DNA of 64,000 bases from Palsa-1150 sp036490515. GTDB taxonomy: Bacteria; Myxococcota_A; Polyangia; Polyangiales; Polyangiaceae. This document shows positions 36,564 through 45,746 of this stretch, piece by piece (positions within the stretch are counted from its first letter, which is position 1; the number at the start of each line of letters is the position of its first letter). Below the pieces are notes generated by a model. It did no database searches and was not told the DNA's origin. It was given only the letters and a program-made list of their open reading frames with translations. Position numbers and translations under genes: made by a program. Location of the stretch: assembly GCA_036490515.1 (NCBI GenBank), contig DASXDU010000024.1, positions 186,001 through 250,000 on the forward strand, read 5' to 3'.

Positions 36564-37607
36564 ATGTCCCGAGCTGCTGCCCCCACGTCGTCCCTCGCAA
36601 GCGCCCTCGCGCGCCAGCCCGTCCGCGCCTCCGAGCTCCGCCAGCGGATGAAGGCCTGGGGCGAGGTCGTCATCCCCCGCCTCGACGCCCTCGGGCTCGA
36701 CGTCCGCGAGTGCCGCACCGAGGGCGAGCGCCTCCTCTTTCTCCCCGACGGGCGCCTCGGGCTCGCCGCCGGCTCGGTCGACCTCGAGGTCGCTCTCGTC
36801 CTGCCCGCTCGCGAGCTCGCCGTCCTCCACGAGAGGCTCGCCAATCCCGAGCGCGCTCTCGAGGTCGCGTCCGCCGTCGAGTCCCTGCCGGAGCAGTTCG
36901 CGATGGGAGCGGCGCGGCCGGGTGAGCGCATCCCCGTGACGCGGGCCTCCACCGACGGCGTGCGCGCGCTCGTCGAGGAGCTCCGGCGCGAGCAGAAGCC
37001 CCTCTGGCTCGGCTGGAGCGTTCCCCTGGTCGAAGCCCTCGCGCACGCCGCCTGGCTCGACGATCTCCTCGGCGACGCCGCCGTCGCCCTCGGCTCCGTC
37101 CTCGCCCTCCTCTCGTGGACCCCGGCCTCCTCGCCTGCCGTCCACGGGCGCGAGCGCTCCGCACGGCACAAGGGCCGCGGGGACGACGACCGCACGACGA
37201 CCACCAAGCGGCGCGCGCGTGCCCGCTCGCGCGACCGCGATCACGACCGCGAGGGAGAGGTCGAGGCCGAGCCCGAGGCTCCGTCGGCGGGCGAGCCGGC
37301 GCAGCCGCTCCTTCATCGCGCCGCGCAGCGCTCGCCGCTCCGTCGAAGCGGCCTGCGCACGGCACCCGCCGCGGGCGTCGATCCGAAGGCACCGATCGAC
37401 AAGGGGACGCGCGTGCGCGTCCTCGAGGGCCCGTTCGCCGGCAAGGCGGGCGCCGTCCAGGAGCTCGACGGGAAGGGCGGCGCGCGCGTGCTCCTCGGCC
37501 TCCTCGCGGTCCGCCTCGACGTGAAGGACCTCGTCGCGTGCGCCGAGGGTCGGGAGCGGCCCCTCCTCTCGTCGTCCCACCGGAAGCCCGTCCCCGCACG
37601 ATCGTGA
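36564..37607 (+). CDS. KOW-motif protein of unknown function
   Basis: 347 residues from ATG at 36564. An in-frame start 13 codons upstream has no better signal. Residues 1-175 form an Ala/Leu/Arg-rich domain I cannot assign. A strongly charged low-complexity linker follows (about 178-255, RARARSRDRDHDREGEVEAE). The C-terminus (about 280-325) is a KOW-like RNA/ribosome-binding motif as in NusG (KGTRVRVLEGPFAGKAGAVQ). The gene overlaps the ABC exporter gene by 4 bases (GTGA). It could bind RNA or ribosomes; the link to an exporter is puzzling. Confidence 0.72.
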   Translation: MSRAAAPTSSLASALARQPVRASELRQRMKAWGEVVIPRLDALGLDVRECRTEGERLLFLPDGRLGLAAGSVDLEVALVLPARELAVLHERLANPERALEVASAVESLPEQFAMGAARPGERIPVTRASTDGVRALVEELRREQKPLWLGWSVPLVEALAHAAWLDDLLGDAAVALGSVLALLSWTPASSPAVHGRERSARHKGRGDDDRTTTTKRRARARSRDRDHDREGEVEAEPEAPSAGEPAQPLLHRAAQRSPLRRSGLRTAPAAGVDPKAPIDKGTRVRVLEGPFAGKAGAVQELDGKGGARVLLGLLAVRLDVKDLVACAEGRERPLLSSSHRKPVPARS

Positions 37608-39478
37608 CAACCGCGGCGCCCCCTCGAGCATCGATCCCCTCCGGAGAGCCAGCCCCTTCGGTGAGTGCCCCGGACGACAGCCTGCTTCGCTACCCGACCA
37701 CGATGCGGGGGCAGTTCGAGCGGCATCTCCCGCAGTACCTCGTCGGCGCCCTCATGCTGGCCGTGTTCCAGGTGGCGATGAACCGCATCGACCACCAGTC
37801 GAAGTCGGCCATCGACGACATCTTCGGGGCGACCCCGGGGCTCGCGTGGAAGCCCGCCGCGATCATCCTCGGCCTCGCGCTCGTCGCGTTCGTCGTGCGC
37901 GTCGCCAGCCGCTGGTACCTGTTCAACGCCGGCCGCGACGCCGAGTACGAGCTGCGCGTCGAGCTCCTTCGCAAGCTCCACCAGCTCGGGACGGCGTTTT
38001 ACCGGAAGATGTCCGCGGGCGAGATCATGAGCCGCTCGACGAGCGACCTGATGCAGGTCCGCATGCTCTACGGCTTCGGCCTGCTCAACCTCGTCAACGT
38101 CTGCTTCGCGTTCGCGAGCGCGCTCGAGGTCATGCTCTCGATGAGCGTGAAGCTCACGCTCGCGTGCCTGCTCAACCTGCCGCTCGTGACGCTCATCTCG
38201 CGCGGCGTCTCGCGCGGCCTGTTCACGCGCACCAAGGCCAACCAGGCCGCCCTCGGCAAGATGAGCGACGTCCTCCAGGCCAACCTCGCCGGGGTGCGCG
38301 TCGTGCGGAGCTTCGCCCTCGAGGAGCGCGAGCGCGAGCGATTCGACGCGACGAACAGGGAATATCTCGAGGCGAGCCTCGCCCTGGCGCGCCTTCGCGG
38401 GTCGTTCGGCCCGACCATCGGCGCCGTCGCCGCCATCGGCATCCTCGTCTGCTTCTGGTATGGCGCCTCGCTGCTCCTCCGCGGCGAGGCAAACGGCGGC
38501 CTCACGCAGGGCCAGTTCTTCGCGTTCTGGAGCGCGTTCGCGCGCATGACGTGGCCGATGATCGCCGTCGGCTTCGCGCTGAGCGTCGTGCAGCGCGGCC
38601 GCGCCGGGTTCTCGCGCCTGCGGGACGTGTTCGACGCGAAGCCCGAGGTGGTCGACGGCCCGCTCGCCGCGCCGGAGCACGTCTCGGGCGCGCTCAAGGT
38701 CGAGCACCTCGGCTTCGCCTACGGCACGCGCAAGGTCCTCGACGACGTGAGCTTCGAGGTCGCCCCCGGCAAGTCGCTCGCCATCGTGGGCCGCACCGGC
38801 TCGGGCAAGACCACCCTCTCGATGCTCCTCGCGCGCCTGCTCCCGACGCCCCCGAAGACCGTCTGCATCGACGGGACCGACGTGTGCGCGCTCCCGCTCC
38901 AGGCCGTGCGATCGGTCATCGGGTACGCCCAGCAGGACGCCTTCCTCTTCTCGACCACCGTCCAGCGCAACATCGGCTTCGCCCTCGACGAGGTCGACGA
39001 CCCCGCGCAGGTGCACCGCATCCGCGAGGCCGCGCGCGAGGCGCAGGTGCTCGAGGAGGCCATGGGCCTGCCCGAGGGGTTCGACACCGTCGTCGGCGAG
39101 CGCGGCGTCCAGCTCTCCGGGGGGCAGAAGCAGCGCATCGCCCTGGCGCGCGCCCTCGTGTGGAAGCCGAAGATCCTCATCCTCGACGACCCTCTCTCCG
39201 CCGTCGACGCGAAGACCGAGGCGGCGATCCTCGAGGCCATCGAGCGCCAGGCCGCCGAGCGCACGGTCATCCTCGTCACGCACCGCATCGCAGCGGCCTC
39301 GCGGTGCGATCGGATCATCGTCCTCGACGAGGGGCGCATCGTCGAGGAAGGCACGCACGACGAGCTCGTCGAGGGCGACGGGATCTACGCGGCGTTCGCC
39401 GAGGAGCAGAAGATGGCGAGGGAGCTCGAGGAGCTCGAGCTTCCCTCCGTCGCACCCGGACCGGTGGCCGCCCCATGA
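37604..39478 (+). CDS. ABC exporter half-transporter, degenerate Walker B
   Basis: 624 residues from GTG at 37604 (a later GTG at 37660 is possible). Six membrane helices (about 45-330) are followed by the nucleotide-binding domain: Walker A GRTGSGKTT, signature LSGGQKQR, Walker B ILILDD, H-loop VTHRI. The catalytic Glu after Walker B is Asp, as in the degenerate half of heterodimeric exporters. Its ATGA overlap with the next gene fits equal production of two partner halves. The exported substrate (lipid, peptide or drug) is not predictable. Confidence 0.93.
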   Translation: MTTAAPPRASIPSGEPAPSVSAPDDSLLRYPTTMRGQFERHLPQYLVGALMLAVFQVAMNRIDHQSKSAIDDIFGATPGLAWKPAAIILGLALVAFVVRVASRWYLFNAGRDAEYELRVELLRKLHQLGTAFYRKMSAGEIMSRSTSDLMQVRMLYGFGLLNLVNVCFAFASALEVMLSMSVKLTLACLLNLPLVTLISRGVSRGLFTRTKANQAALGKMSDVLQANLAGVRVVRSFALEERERERFDATNREYLEASLALARLRGSFGPTIGAVAAIGILVCFWYGASLLLRGEANGGLTQGQFFAFWSAFARMTWPMIAVGFALSVVQRGRAGFSRLRDVFDAKPEVVDGPLAAPEHVSGALKVEHLGFAYGTRKVLDDVSFEVAPGKSLAIVGRTGSGKTTLSMLLARLLPTPPKTVCIDGTDVCALPLQAVRSVIGYAQQDAFLFSTTVQRNIGFALDEVDDPAQVHRIREAAREAQVLEEAMGLPEGFDTVVGERGVQLSGGQKQRIALARALVWKPKILILDDPLSAVDAKTEAAILEAIERQAAERTVILVTHRIAAASRCDRIIVLDEGRIVEEGTHDELVEGDGIYAAFAEEQKMARELEELELPSVAPGPVAAP

Positions 39479-41370
39479 GCGCGAGCCCCACGTCCCGCAA
39501 GAGCGCAGGGCCGTCGTCGCGCGCCGAGAAGGCCCTCAAGACGTTCCACGAGGAGAGCGCGATCGGCAAGGCGTACGACACGCGCCTCTTGCGCCGCCTC
39601 TGGCCGTTCCTGCGGCCGCACTCGATCTACATCGTCATCTCGCTCGGCACGCTCGTCGTCATCTCCGCCGTGAACCTCGTGCGCCCGCTCCTCATGGGCG
39701 ACGTCGTGCACCGCGCCGACGTGAAGGACGGCCACGGCCTCTTCCTCGACGGCCTCGGCCTCGCGGGTCTGCTCGTCATCTCGCAGCTCCTCACGTTCGC
39801 TCAGATGTACGCGATGCAGGTCGGCGGCGCGCGCGCGATGGCCGACCTGCGCACGGCCGTCTTCCGCTTCTTCCAGCGGCTGCGCCTCCGCTACTACGAC
39901 AAGACGCCCGTCGGGCGCCTCGTGACGCGTGCGACGAACGACGTCGACGCCGTCAGCGAGCTCTTTGCCTCGGGCGGCCTCAACGCGATGGGGGACCTCC
40001 TGTCGCTCGCCGGCATCGTCGCGATGATGGTGACGCGCGACTGGCGCCTCTCGATCGTCGCGTTCCTCGCGCTCCCCATCGTGGGGCTCATCGTCAACTA
40101 CGTGCGCACGCGGTCGCGCGCGGCGTATCGCGACGTCCGGACGAAGGTGGCGCGCCTGAACGCATACCTCAACGAGCAGGTCAACGGCATCGCCGTCGTG
40201 CAGGCGTTCGTGCGCGAGCGCGCGATGGCGGCGGAGTTCGACGCGATCAACTCGGACTACCGCGACGCGAACAAGCGCGTCATCTACTACGAGTCCGTCC
40301 TCGACGCGGCCATCGAGATGGTGAGCACCGTGTGCATCGCGAGCATCCTCTGGTTCGCGGGGCTCCGGCGCGTCGGCGACCACGCGATCACCTTCCCGCT
40401 GCTCGTCACCTTCACGCAGTACATCCGCCAGTTCTTCGAGCCCGTGAGCATGCTCTCGCAGCGCTACACGCTCCTCCAGAGCGCGATGGCCGGCGCCGAG
40501 CGCGTCTTCCAGCTCCTCGACGAGAAGGACGTCGTCCCCCCGGCCCTCGCCCCGGCCGACTGCTGCGCGGCGGGCCCGGCCGACGAGGCGATCGCCCTCG
40601 AGCACGTCGACTTCGAGTACAAGCAGGGCGTCCCGGTCCTTCGCGACGTGACGTTCAGCGCGGCGCGCGGCGAGCGCATCGCCCTGGTCGGCGCGACGGG
40701 CGCGGGGAAGTCGACCGTCGCGGGCCTGCTCCTCCGGCTCTACGAGCCGCAGGGTGGCGCCGTGCGTGTCCTCGGCAAGGACGTCCGCGGCTATGAGCCG
40801 CACGCGCTCCGCCGGAACTTCTCGGTCGTGCCGCAGGACGTCTTCCTCTTCCCGGGGACCGTCCTGTCGAACGTCGGCATCTCGGACGCGAAGCCCGATC
40901 GCGCGCGCGTCGAGGAAGCCCTCCGCCGCATCGGCGCCCTCGCGCTCTTCCTCCGGCGGGACGGCGGCCTCGACGCCCACGTCGACGAGCGCGGCCAGAA
41001 CTTCAGCGCCGGCGAACGCCAGCTCCTCGCGTTCGCCCGCGCGATCTACCGCGACGCGCCGCTCCTCGTGCTCGACGAGGCGACGGCGAGCGTCGACTCC
41101 GACACGGAGGCGCGCCTGCAGACGGCGCTCGAGGAGGTCATCCGCGGCCGCACCGCGCTCGTCATCGCGCACCGCCTATCGACCATCCGCGCGGCCGATC
41201 GCATCGTCGTCTTCCACAAGGGCCGCGTCGTCGAGATGGGCACGCACGAGGAGCTCATCGCGAAGAACGGCGTCTACGCGCGCCTCTACCGCATGCAGTT
41301 CGCCCACGAGCAGGCCGTCGCCGCCGAGCGAAGGCTGCACGAGGAGCACCAGATCACCGGGACGGGGTGA
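39475..41370 (+). CDS. ABC exporter half-transporter, degenerate signature
   Basis: 631 residues from ATG at 39475. The membrane domain (about 40-340) is followed by an NBD with Walker A GATGAGKST, signature FSAGERQLL in place of LSGGQ, canonical Walker B LLVLDE, and H-loop IAHRLS. Paired with the preceding protein, the composite site made from this Walker A/B and the partner's LSGGQ is intact, and the other site is degenerate. That is the TM287/288 and MdlAB arrangement. A short pair of cysteines (DCCAAG) lies in the linker to the NBD. Confidence 0.93.
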   Translation: MSASPTSRKSAGPSSRAEKALKTFHEESAIGKAYDTRLLRRLWPFLRPHSIYIVISLGTLVVISAVNLVRPLLMGDVVHRADVKDGHGLFLDGLGLAGLLVISQLLTFAQMYAMQVGGARAMADLRTAVFRFFQRLRLRYYDKTPVGRLVTRATNDVDAVSELFASGGLNAMGDLLSLAGIVAMMVTRDWRLSIVAFLALPIVGLIVNYVRTRSRAAYRDVRTKVARLNAYLNEQVNGIAVVQAFVRERAMAAEFDAINSDYRDANKRVIYYESVLDAAIEMVSTVCIASILWFAGLRRVGDHAITFPLLVTFTQYIRQFFEPVSMLSQRYTLLQSAMAGAERVFQLLDEKDVVPPALAPADCCAAGPADEAIALEHVDFEYKQGVPVLRDVTFSAARGERIALVGATGAGKSTVAGLLLRLYEPQGGAVRVLGKDVRGYEPHALRRNFSVVPQDVFLFPGTVLSNVGISDAKPDRARVEEALRRIGALALFLRRDGGLDAHVDERGQNFSAGERQLLAFARAIYRDAPLLVLDEATASVDSDTEARLQTALEEVIRGRTALVIAHRLSTIRAADRIVVFHKGRVVEMGTHEELIAKNGVYARLYRMQFAHEQAVAAERRLHEEHQITGTG

Positions 41371-41493
41371 CCCGGGCGGGCGGCGGAGGGAGAGGACGTT
41401 CGTCCTCTCGTTCCCGCCACTTGGCCCACCGCCCCCTGCGGTGCTACCTGGGGACGGAATTGCCCGCGTGTCGGCGGGCGTTGCATCCCACGG

Positions 41494-42702
41494 ATGACCA
41501 CACCGTTCGTTCCTCGCGTGCTTCGGCCTCGAAGGGCGGCCCCCGCGGATGCGGTGCGGCCGACGCGGGCCGAGATCAACCTCGAGGCCCTGCGCCACAA
41601 CCTGCGCGTCGCGCGGCGGCACGCGGGCGATGCGCGCGTGTGGGCCGTTTTGAAGGCCGACGCGTACGGGCACGGCGCACCGGCGGTCGCGCGCACGCTC
41701 GAGCGTGCCAAGATCGACGGCTTCTGCGTCGCGCTCCTCGAGGAGGCCGTCGAGCTCCGCGAGGCGGGGATCGTCGCGCCCATCCTCGTCATGGGCGGCC
41801 ACTACGGGAACGCGCACGACGAGGTCGTCGCGCGAAGCCTGACGCCCGTCGTCCACGATCTCGCGCAGGCCGAGGCCTTCGCGCGCCTCGTGCGCTCGGG
41901 CGAGACCCCCGGGCCGGTCGAGGTGCACCTCAAGGTAGACACGGGCATGGCCCGCCTCGGCGTCACGATGAAGGCGCTGCCCGATCTCGCCGCGCGCCTC
42001 GCGCAGATGCCCGAGATCCGCGTCCGCGGCCTCATGACGCACCTCGCGTGCGCCGACGCCCCGAGCGACGCCGAGACCGCCGAGCAGATGCTTCGCTTCG
42101 ACGAGGCCACCGCGCAGCTCGTCCGCCACGGCATCCGCCCCGACGTCCGCCACGCCGCCAACAGCGCCGCGCTCCTCCGCGCGACCGCCCTGGAGCCGGG
42201 TAGAGCCCGCCTCGACGCCGTGCGGCCCGGCATCGCGCTCTTCGGCGTGTCTCCGTCGGTCGACGGCCACGCGCTCGCGGCGGACCTCAAGCCCGTCATG
42301 CGCGTCCGCACCGAGGTCGTCGCCCTGCGCGAGGTCGACGAAGGCTCGCCCGTCGGCTACGGCGGCACGTGGAAGGCGCCTCGCCGGGCGCGCATCGCGA
42401 CCCTCCCCATGGGCTACGCCGACGGGCTCTCGCGCCGCCTCGGCAACCGCGGGCACGTCCTGGTCCGCGGCGCGCGTGCCCCCATCGTCGGCGCCGTCTC
42501 GATGGACATGACCATGGTCGACGTCACCGACGTGCCGGGCGCGAGCGTCCGCGACGAGGTCGTCGTGCTCGGCAGTCAGGAAGGCCCGCAGGGGCGCGCC
42601 TCCATCGGCGCCGACGAGATCGCCGGCCACGCGGACACGATCGCGTGGGAGGTGCTGACGAGCGTCTCGCGCCGCGTCCCGCGGTTCTACCGCGAGCCGT
42701 GA
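41494..42702 (+). CDS. alr: Alanine racemase
   Basis: 402 residues. PLP-dependent conversion of L- to D-alanine for peptidoglycan. The PLP lysine lies in AVLKADAYGHG (about residue 54), followed by VEVHLKVDTGMARLG. The catalytic tyrosine is in the VGYGGTW segment and the C-terminal beta domain has MGYADGLSRR and SMDMTMVDVT. The N-terminus is about 25 residues longer than typical. It stands alone, with 123 bases upstream and the MlaE-like gene 74 bases downstream. Confidence 0.96.
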   Translation: MTTPFVPRVLRPRRAAPADAVRPTRAEINLEALRHNLRVARRHAGDARVWAVLKADAYGHGAPAVARTLERAKIDGFCVALLEEAVELREAGIVAPILVMGGHYGNAHDEVVARSLTPVVHDLAQAEAFARLVRSGETPGPVEVHLKVDTGMARLGVTMKALPDLAARLAQMPEIRVRGLMTHLACADAPSDAETAEQMLRFDEATAQLVRHGIRPDVRHAANSAALLRATALEPGRARLDAVRPGIALFGVSPSVDGHALAADLKPVMRVRTEVVALREVDEGSPVGYGGTWKAPRRARIATLPMGYADGLSRRLGNRGHVLVRGARAPIVGAVSMDMTMVDVTDVPGASVRDEVVVLGSQEGPQGRASIGADEIAGHADTIAWEVLTSVSRRVPRFYREP

Positions 42703-42776
42703 GCCCGATCGCAGGGGGCGGCGCCGGCTCGAGAGGTGCCAATCGCGTGCCGCAAACCGGCTAGACTCCCGCCGCA

Positions 42777-43613
42777 GTGGCCGACACCACCGGGGACGAA
42801 CCGCGCGAGGAGAGCGCGCCCACCGCGCTCGGTCGCGCCGCCGGCGCCGTCGACCTCGTGACGAAGCCCGCCCTCGACGTCCTCTTCGACGTCGGGCAGA
42901 CAGTGACCCTCGGCTTCCAGGCCTTCGCGTGGATGATCCGCCCGCCGTATCGCCCGGCGCAGCTCCTCATCGCGCTCGACTTCATCGGCGCGGGCTCGAC
43001 CTTCATCGTGGCGCTGGTCGGCCTCTTCACGGGGATGGCCTTCACGGTGAGCACGATCGTCGGCTTCCGGCAGTTCTCGGCCGAGGGCATGGTCGGCGGC
43101 GTCGTCGCCCTCGCGATGGCGCGCGAGCTCGCGCCGGTCCTCGCGTCGGTCGTCGTCACGGCACGCGCCGGCAGCACGATGGCGAGCGAGCTCGGGAACA
43201 TGCGCGTCACCGAGCAGATCGACGCCATCACGACGATGGGCGTGAGCCCGATGCAGTACCTCGTCGCGCCGCGCGTGCTCGCGACGCTGCTCATGATGCC
43301 GCTCCTGGCCATCTGCTTCGGCGTCGCCGGCCAGACGGGCGCCTACGTCGTCGCGGTCATGTGGCAGGGCATCGACCCGGGCATCTTCTTCGACAAGATC
43401 GGCCAGTTCCTCCAGCTGAGCGACATCCGCATGCTCGCCGTGAAGAGCGTCGTCTTCGGCACCGTCGTCAGCACCATCTGCTGCAAGAAGGGCTACACCG
43501 CCTCCGGAGGCGCCCGCGGCGTCGGCGAGGCCACCGCCAAGGCGGTCGTCGCGAGCATCGTGGCCATCTTCGCGTTCGACTACGTCATCACCACTCTCAT
43601 GACGGACATTTGA
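42777..43613 (+). CDS. mlaE: MlaE-like phospholipid ABC transporter permease
   Basis: 278 residues from GTG at 42777. The family signature ARAGSTMASELGNMRVTEQIDA is split here across GTMASE-like and VTEQIDAI elements and is followed by four or five helices. MlaE/YrbE permeases move phospholipids between the membranes with MlaF (ATPase) and MlaD. The N-terminal about 25 residues are charged and may be cytosolic. Neither mlaF nor mlaD is adjacent, which is unusual. The next gene is an unrelated hydrolase 27 bases downstream. Confidence 0.9.
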   Translation: MADTTGDEPREESAPTALGRAAGAVDLVTKPALDVLFDVGQTVTLGFQAFAWMIRPPYRPAQLLIALDFIGAGSTFIVALVGLFTGMAFTVSTIVGFRQFSAEGMVGGVVALAMARELAPVLASVVVTARAGSTMASELGNMRVTEQIDAITTMGVSPMQYLVAPRVLATLLMMPLLAICFGVAGQTGAYVVAVMWQGIDPGIFFDKIGQFLQLSDIRMLAVKSVVFGTVVSTICCKKGYTASGGARGVGEATAKAVVASIVAIFAFDYVITTLMTDI

Positions 43614-43640
43614 CCCTGGAGAGCGCCCCTTTCACCCCCC

Positions 43641-45305
43641 ATGCGACCAGCGACCAACGGCTTCGCCTACGCCGCCGAGCGCGTCTTCCGGATGGCGTTT
43701 CCGCCCGTGCGCGTGACGCCGCCGCGGGACGACGTGCGCTTCGAGCGCGACGTGCCCGTGCGCATGCGCGACGGGGTCACGCTCCGCGCGAACGTCTTTC
43801 GCCCGACCGGGCCCGGGCGCTTTCCGGTCGTCATGAGCGCGCATCCGTACGGCAAGGACGTCCTGCCGCGACGCGGGCCCTTCGGGTACGTGCCCGTCGC
43901 CCGCTACCGCTTCATCCGCCAGCCGGAGCCCGTGAGCTTCTCCGCGTACACGAGCTGGGAGGCGCCCGATCCGTGCTTCTGGGTGCCCCGCGGATACGCC
44001 GTCGTGAACCTCGACCTCCGCGGCTTCGGCACGTCGGAGGGCACGGGCTCGCTCTTCTCGGACCAGGAGGCGCAGGACTACGCGGAGGCGATCGCCTGGG
44101 CGGCGTCGCAGCCGTGGTCGACGGGCAAGGTCGGCCTGAACGGCGTCTCGTACCTCGCCATCAGCCAGTGGAAAGCCGCGGCCCTGCGCCCGCCGAGCCT
44201 CGCCGCCATCTGCCCGTGGGAGGGCTTGAGCGATCCCTACCTCGACGTCGCGTACCCCGGGGGCGTGCGCGAGGACGGGTTCTGGCCGTTCTGGGCCTCG
44301 ATGACGGAGAAGACGGGGCGCGCGCCCGGATCGATGCGCGACGGGCAGCTGGCGCATCCCGATCGCGACGCCTGGTGGGAGGCGGTCACCCCCACGCTCG
44401 AGCGCATCGAAGCTCCGGCCCTCGTGTGCGCGAGCTTCTCCGACCAGGGGCTCCACACGCGCGGCAGCTTCGAGGCGTTCCGCCGCATGGGGTCGCGCGA
44501 GCGCTGGCTCTTCACACACCGCGCGGGCAAGTGGTCCACCTACTACGGGCCGGAGTCGCTCGCGCTCCAGGCGCGCTTCTTCGACTGGTTCCTGAAGGGC
44601 GAGGGCGAGGGCATGGCCGGCGTGCCTGCCGTTCGCCTCGAGGTCCGGGCGAGCCGCACCGAGGTACGTGAGGTGCGCGGCGAGGACGCGTGGCCGCTGC
44701 CGGGAACGAGATGGACGAAGCTCCACCTCGCGCCCGGGGAGATGCGAGCGAGCGCGCCCGCAGAGGCGGCGACCGTGCGCTTCGCGGTCCCCGACGGAGG
44801 CGTGACGTTCGATCATCGCATCGAGGACGAAACCGAGCTCGCCGGGCCGATGGTCCTCGTGCTCCACGCCGCGCTCGAGGGAGGGGACGACGCCCACCTG
44901 TTCGCGGCCGTCCGCAAGATCGACGGCGTGACGAGGAAGGAGAGCGTCTTCGAGGGCTCGTTCGGCTTCGGACGCGACGCGGTCGCGAGGGGCTGGCTGC
45001 GGGTCGCCCACCGCCGGGTCGACGAGGCGCGGAGCGATCCGTGGCGTCCCTTCCTTCCGTGCGACCGGGCAGAGCCACTCCCCGCGGGGGAGATCGCGCG
45101 CCTGGCCGTCGAGCTCCTCCCGTCCGCCACGTCGTTCCGCGGCGGTGACGTGCTCCGCGTCGACGTCCGCGGCCGATGGTTCTGGAAACGCAATCCCGTC
45201 ACCGGCATCTTCCCGGCCGACTTCGCGCCCAGCCCTGCCGCCACCGTGGTCCTCCACATGGGGGGCGACTGCGACGCCCATCTCCTCGTGCCGCGAACAC
45301 GTTGA
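43641..45305 (+). CDS. CocE/NonD-type (peptidase S15) hydrolase
   Basis: 554 residues. The alpha/beta-hydrolase core (about 30-330) begins VPVRMRDGVTLRANVFRP. The nucleophile elbow GLNGVSYLA is followed by acid/histidine regions typical of X-Pro dipeptidyl-peptidase/cocaine-esterase enzymes. The C-terminal jelly-roll domain (about 335-550) is typical of the family. There is no signal peptide, so it is probably cytosolic. Substrates are acyl esters or peptides, not predictable further. Closely follows the MlaE-like gene. Confidence 0.9.
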   Translation: MRPATNGFAYAAERVFRMAFPPVRVTPPRDDVRFERDVPVRMRDGVTLRANVFRPTGPGRFPVVMSAHPYGKDVLPRRGPFGYVPVARYRFIRQPEPVSFSAYTSWEAPDPCFWVPRGYAVVNLDLRGFGTSEGTGSLFSDQEAQDYAEAIAWAASQPWSTGKVGLNGVSYLAISQWKAAALRPPSLAAICPWEGLSDPYLDVAYPGGVREDGFWPFWASMTEKTGRAPGSMRDGQLAHPDRDAWWEAVTPTLERIEAPALVCASFSDQGLHTRGSFEAFRRMGSRERWLFTHRAGKWSTYYGPESLALQARFFDWFLKGEGEGMAGVPAVRLEVRASRTEVREVRGEDAWPLPGTRWTKLHLAPGEMRASAPAEAATVRFAVPDGGVTFDHRIEDETELAGPMVLVLHAALEGGDDAHLFAAVRKIDGVTRKESVFEGSFGFGRDAVARGWLRVAHRRVDEARSDPWRPFLPCDRAEPLPAGEIARLAVELLPSATSFRGGDVLRVDVRGRWFWKRNPVTGIFPADFAPSPAATVVLHMGGDCDAHLLVPRTR

Positions 45306-45384
45306 GCTCCTGGCCGCGAACACGCGGAGCGGCCGAGGTTGGCGTGGCAGGGCCCATGCAACTCGTGAGTTGCAGGAGCACATC

Positions 45385-45732
45385 ATGGTCAAAGGAATGG
45401 GGCTCGCGATCGGCGTCTGGGCAGCAGCCATCGTCTCGGCAGTCGTCGTCGTGCATCAGGTGGTGGACCCCATGCGGGGCACTCCTGCGGACCGCGTGGC
45501 GGTGCCGCACGACGTGGTCGTGCTGGGCGTGACGAACCTCATGCCGGAGTCGGACACCGCGAGCGGCGCCGCGGAGGCGCAAGGCAACGACGACGGCGTG
45601 ATGGTGATGCCGATGGGCACGATCACCGGGCACGTCCCGGCCGCGGTGCGCGCGCCGCGCGCGAACGACCTCGTGATCGGACCGGGCACCGTCACGCACC
45701 CGACGGAGATCCCGCCCCCGGGCGGCCCGTAG
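45385..45732 (+). CDS. Small exported or membrane-anchored protein of unknown function
   Basis: 115 residues from ATG at 45385, with GGAG 9 bases upstream. The N-terminal hydrophobic segment (about 5-24, GLAIGVWAAAIVSAVVVVHQ) is a signal anchor or uncleaved signal peptide. The rest is acidic, Met/Val/Pro-rich and ends in PPPGGP. I recognise no family. Convergent with the glycoside hydrolase gene, 14 bases apart. Confidence 0.65.
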   Translation: MVKGMGLAIGVWAAAIVSAVVVVHQVVDPMRGTPADRVAVPHDVVVLGVTNLMPESDTASGAAEAQGNDDGVMVMPMGTITGHVPAAVRAPRANDLVIGPGTVTHPTEIPPPGGP

Positions 45733-45746
45733 GGCGCTCACGCCGC

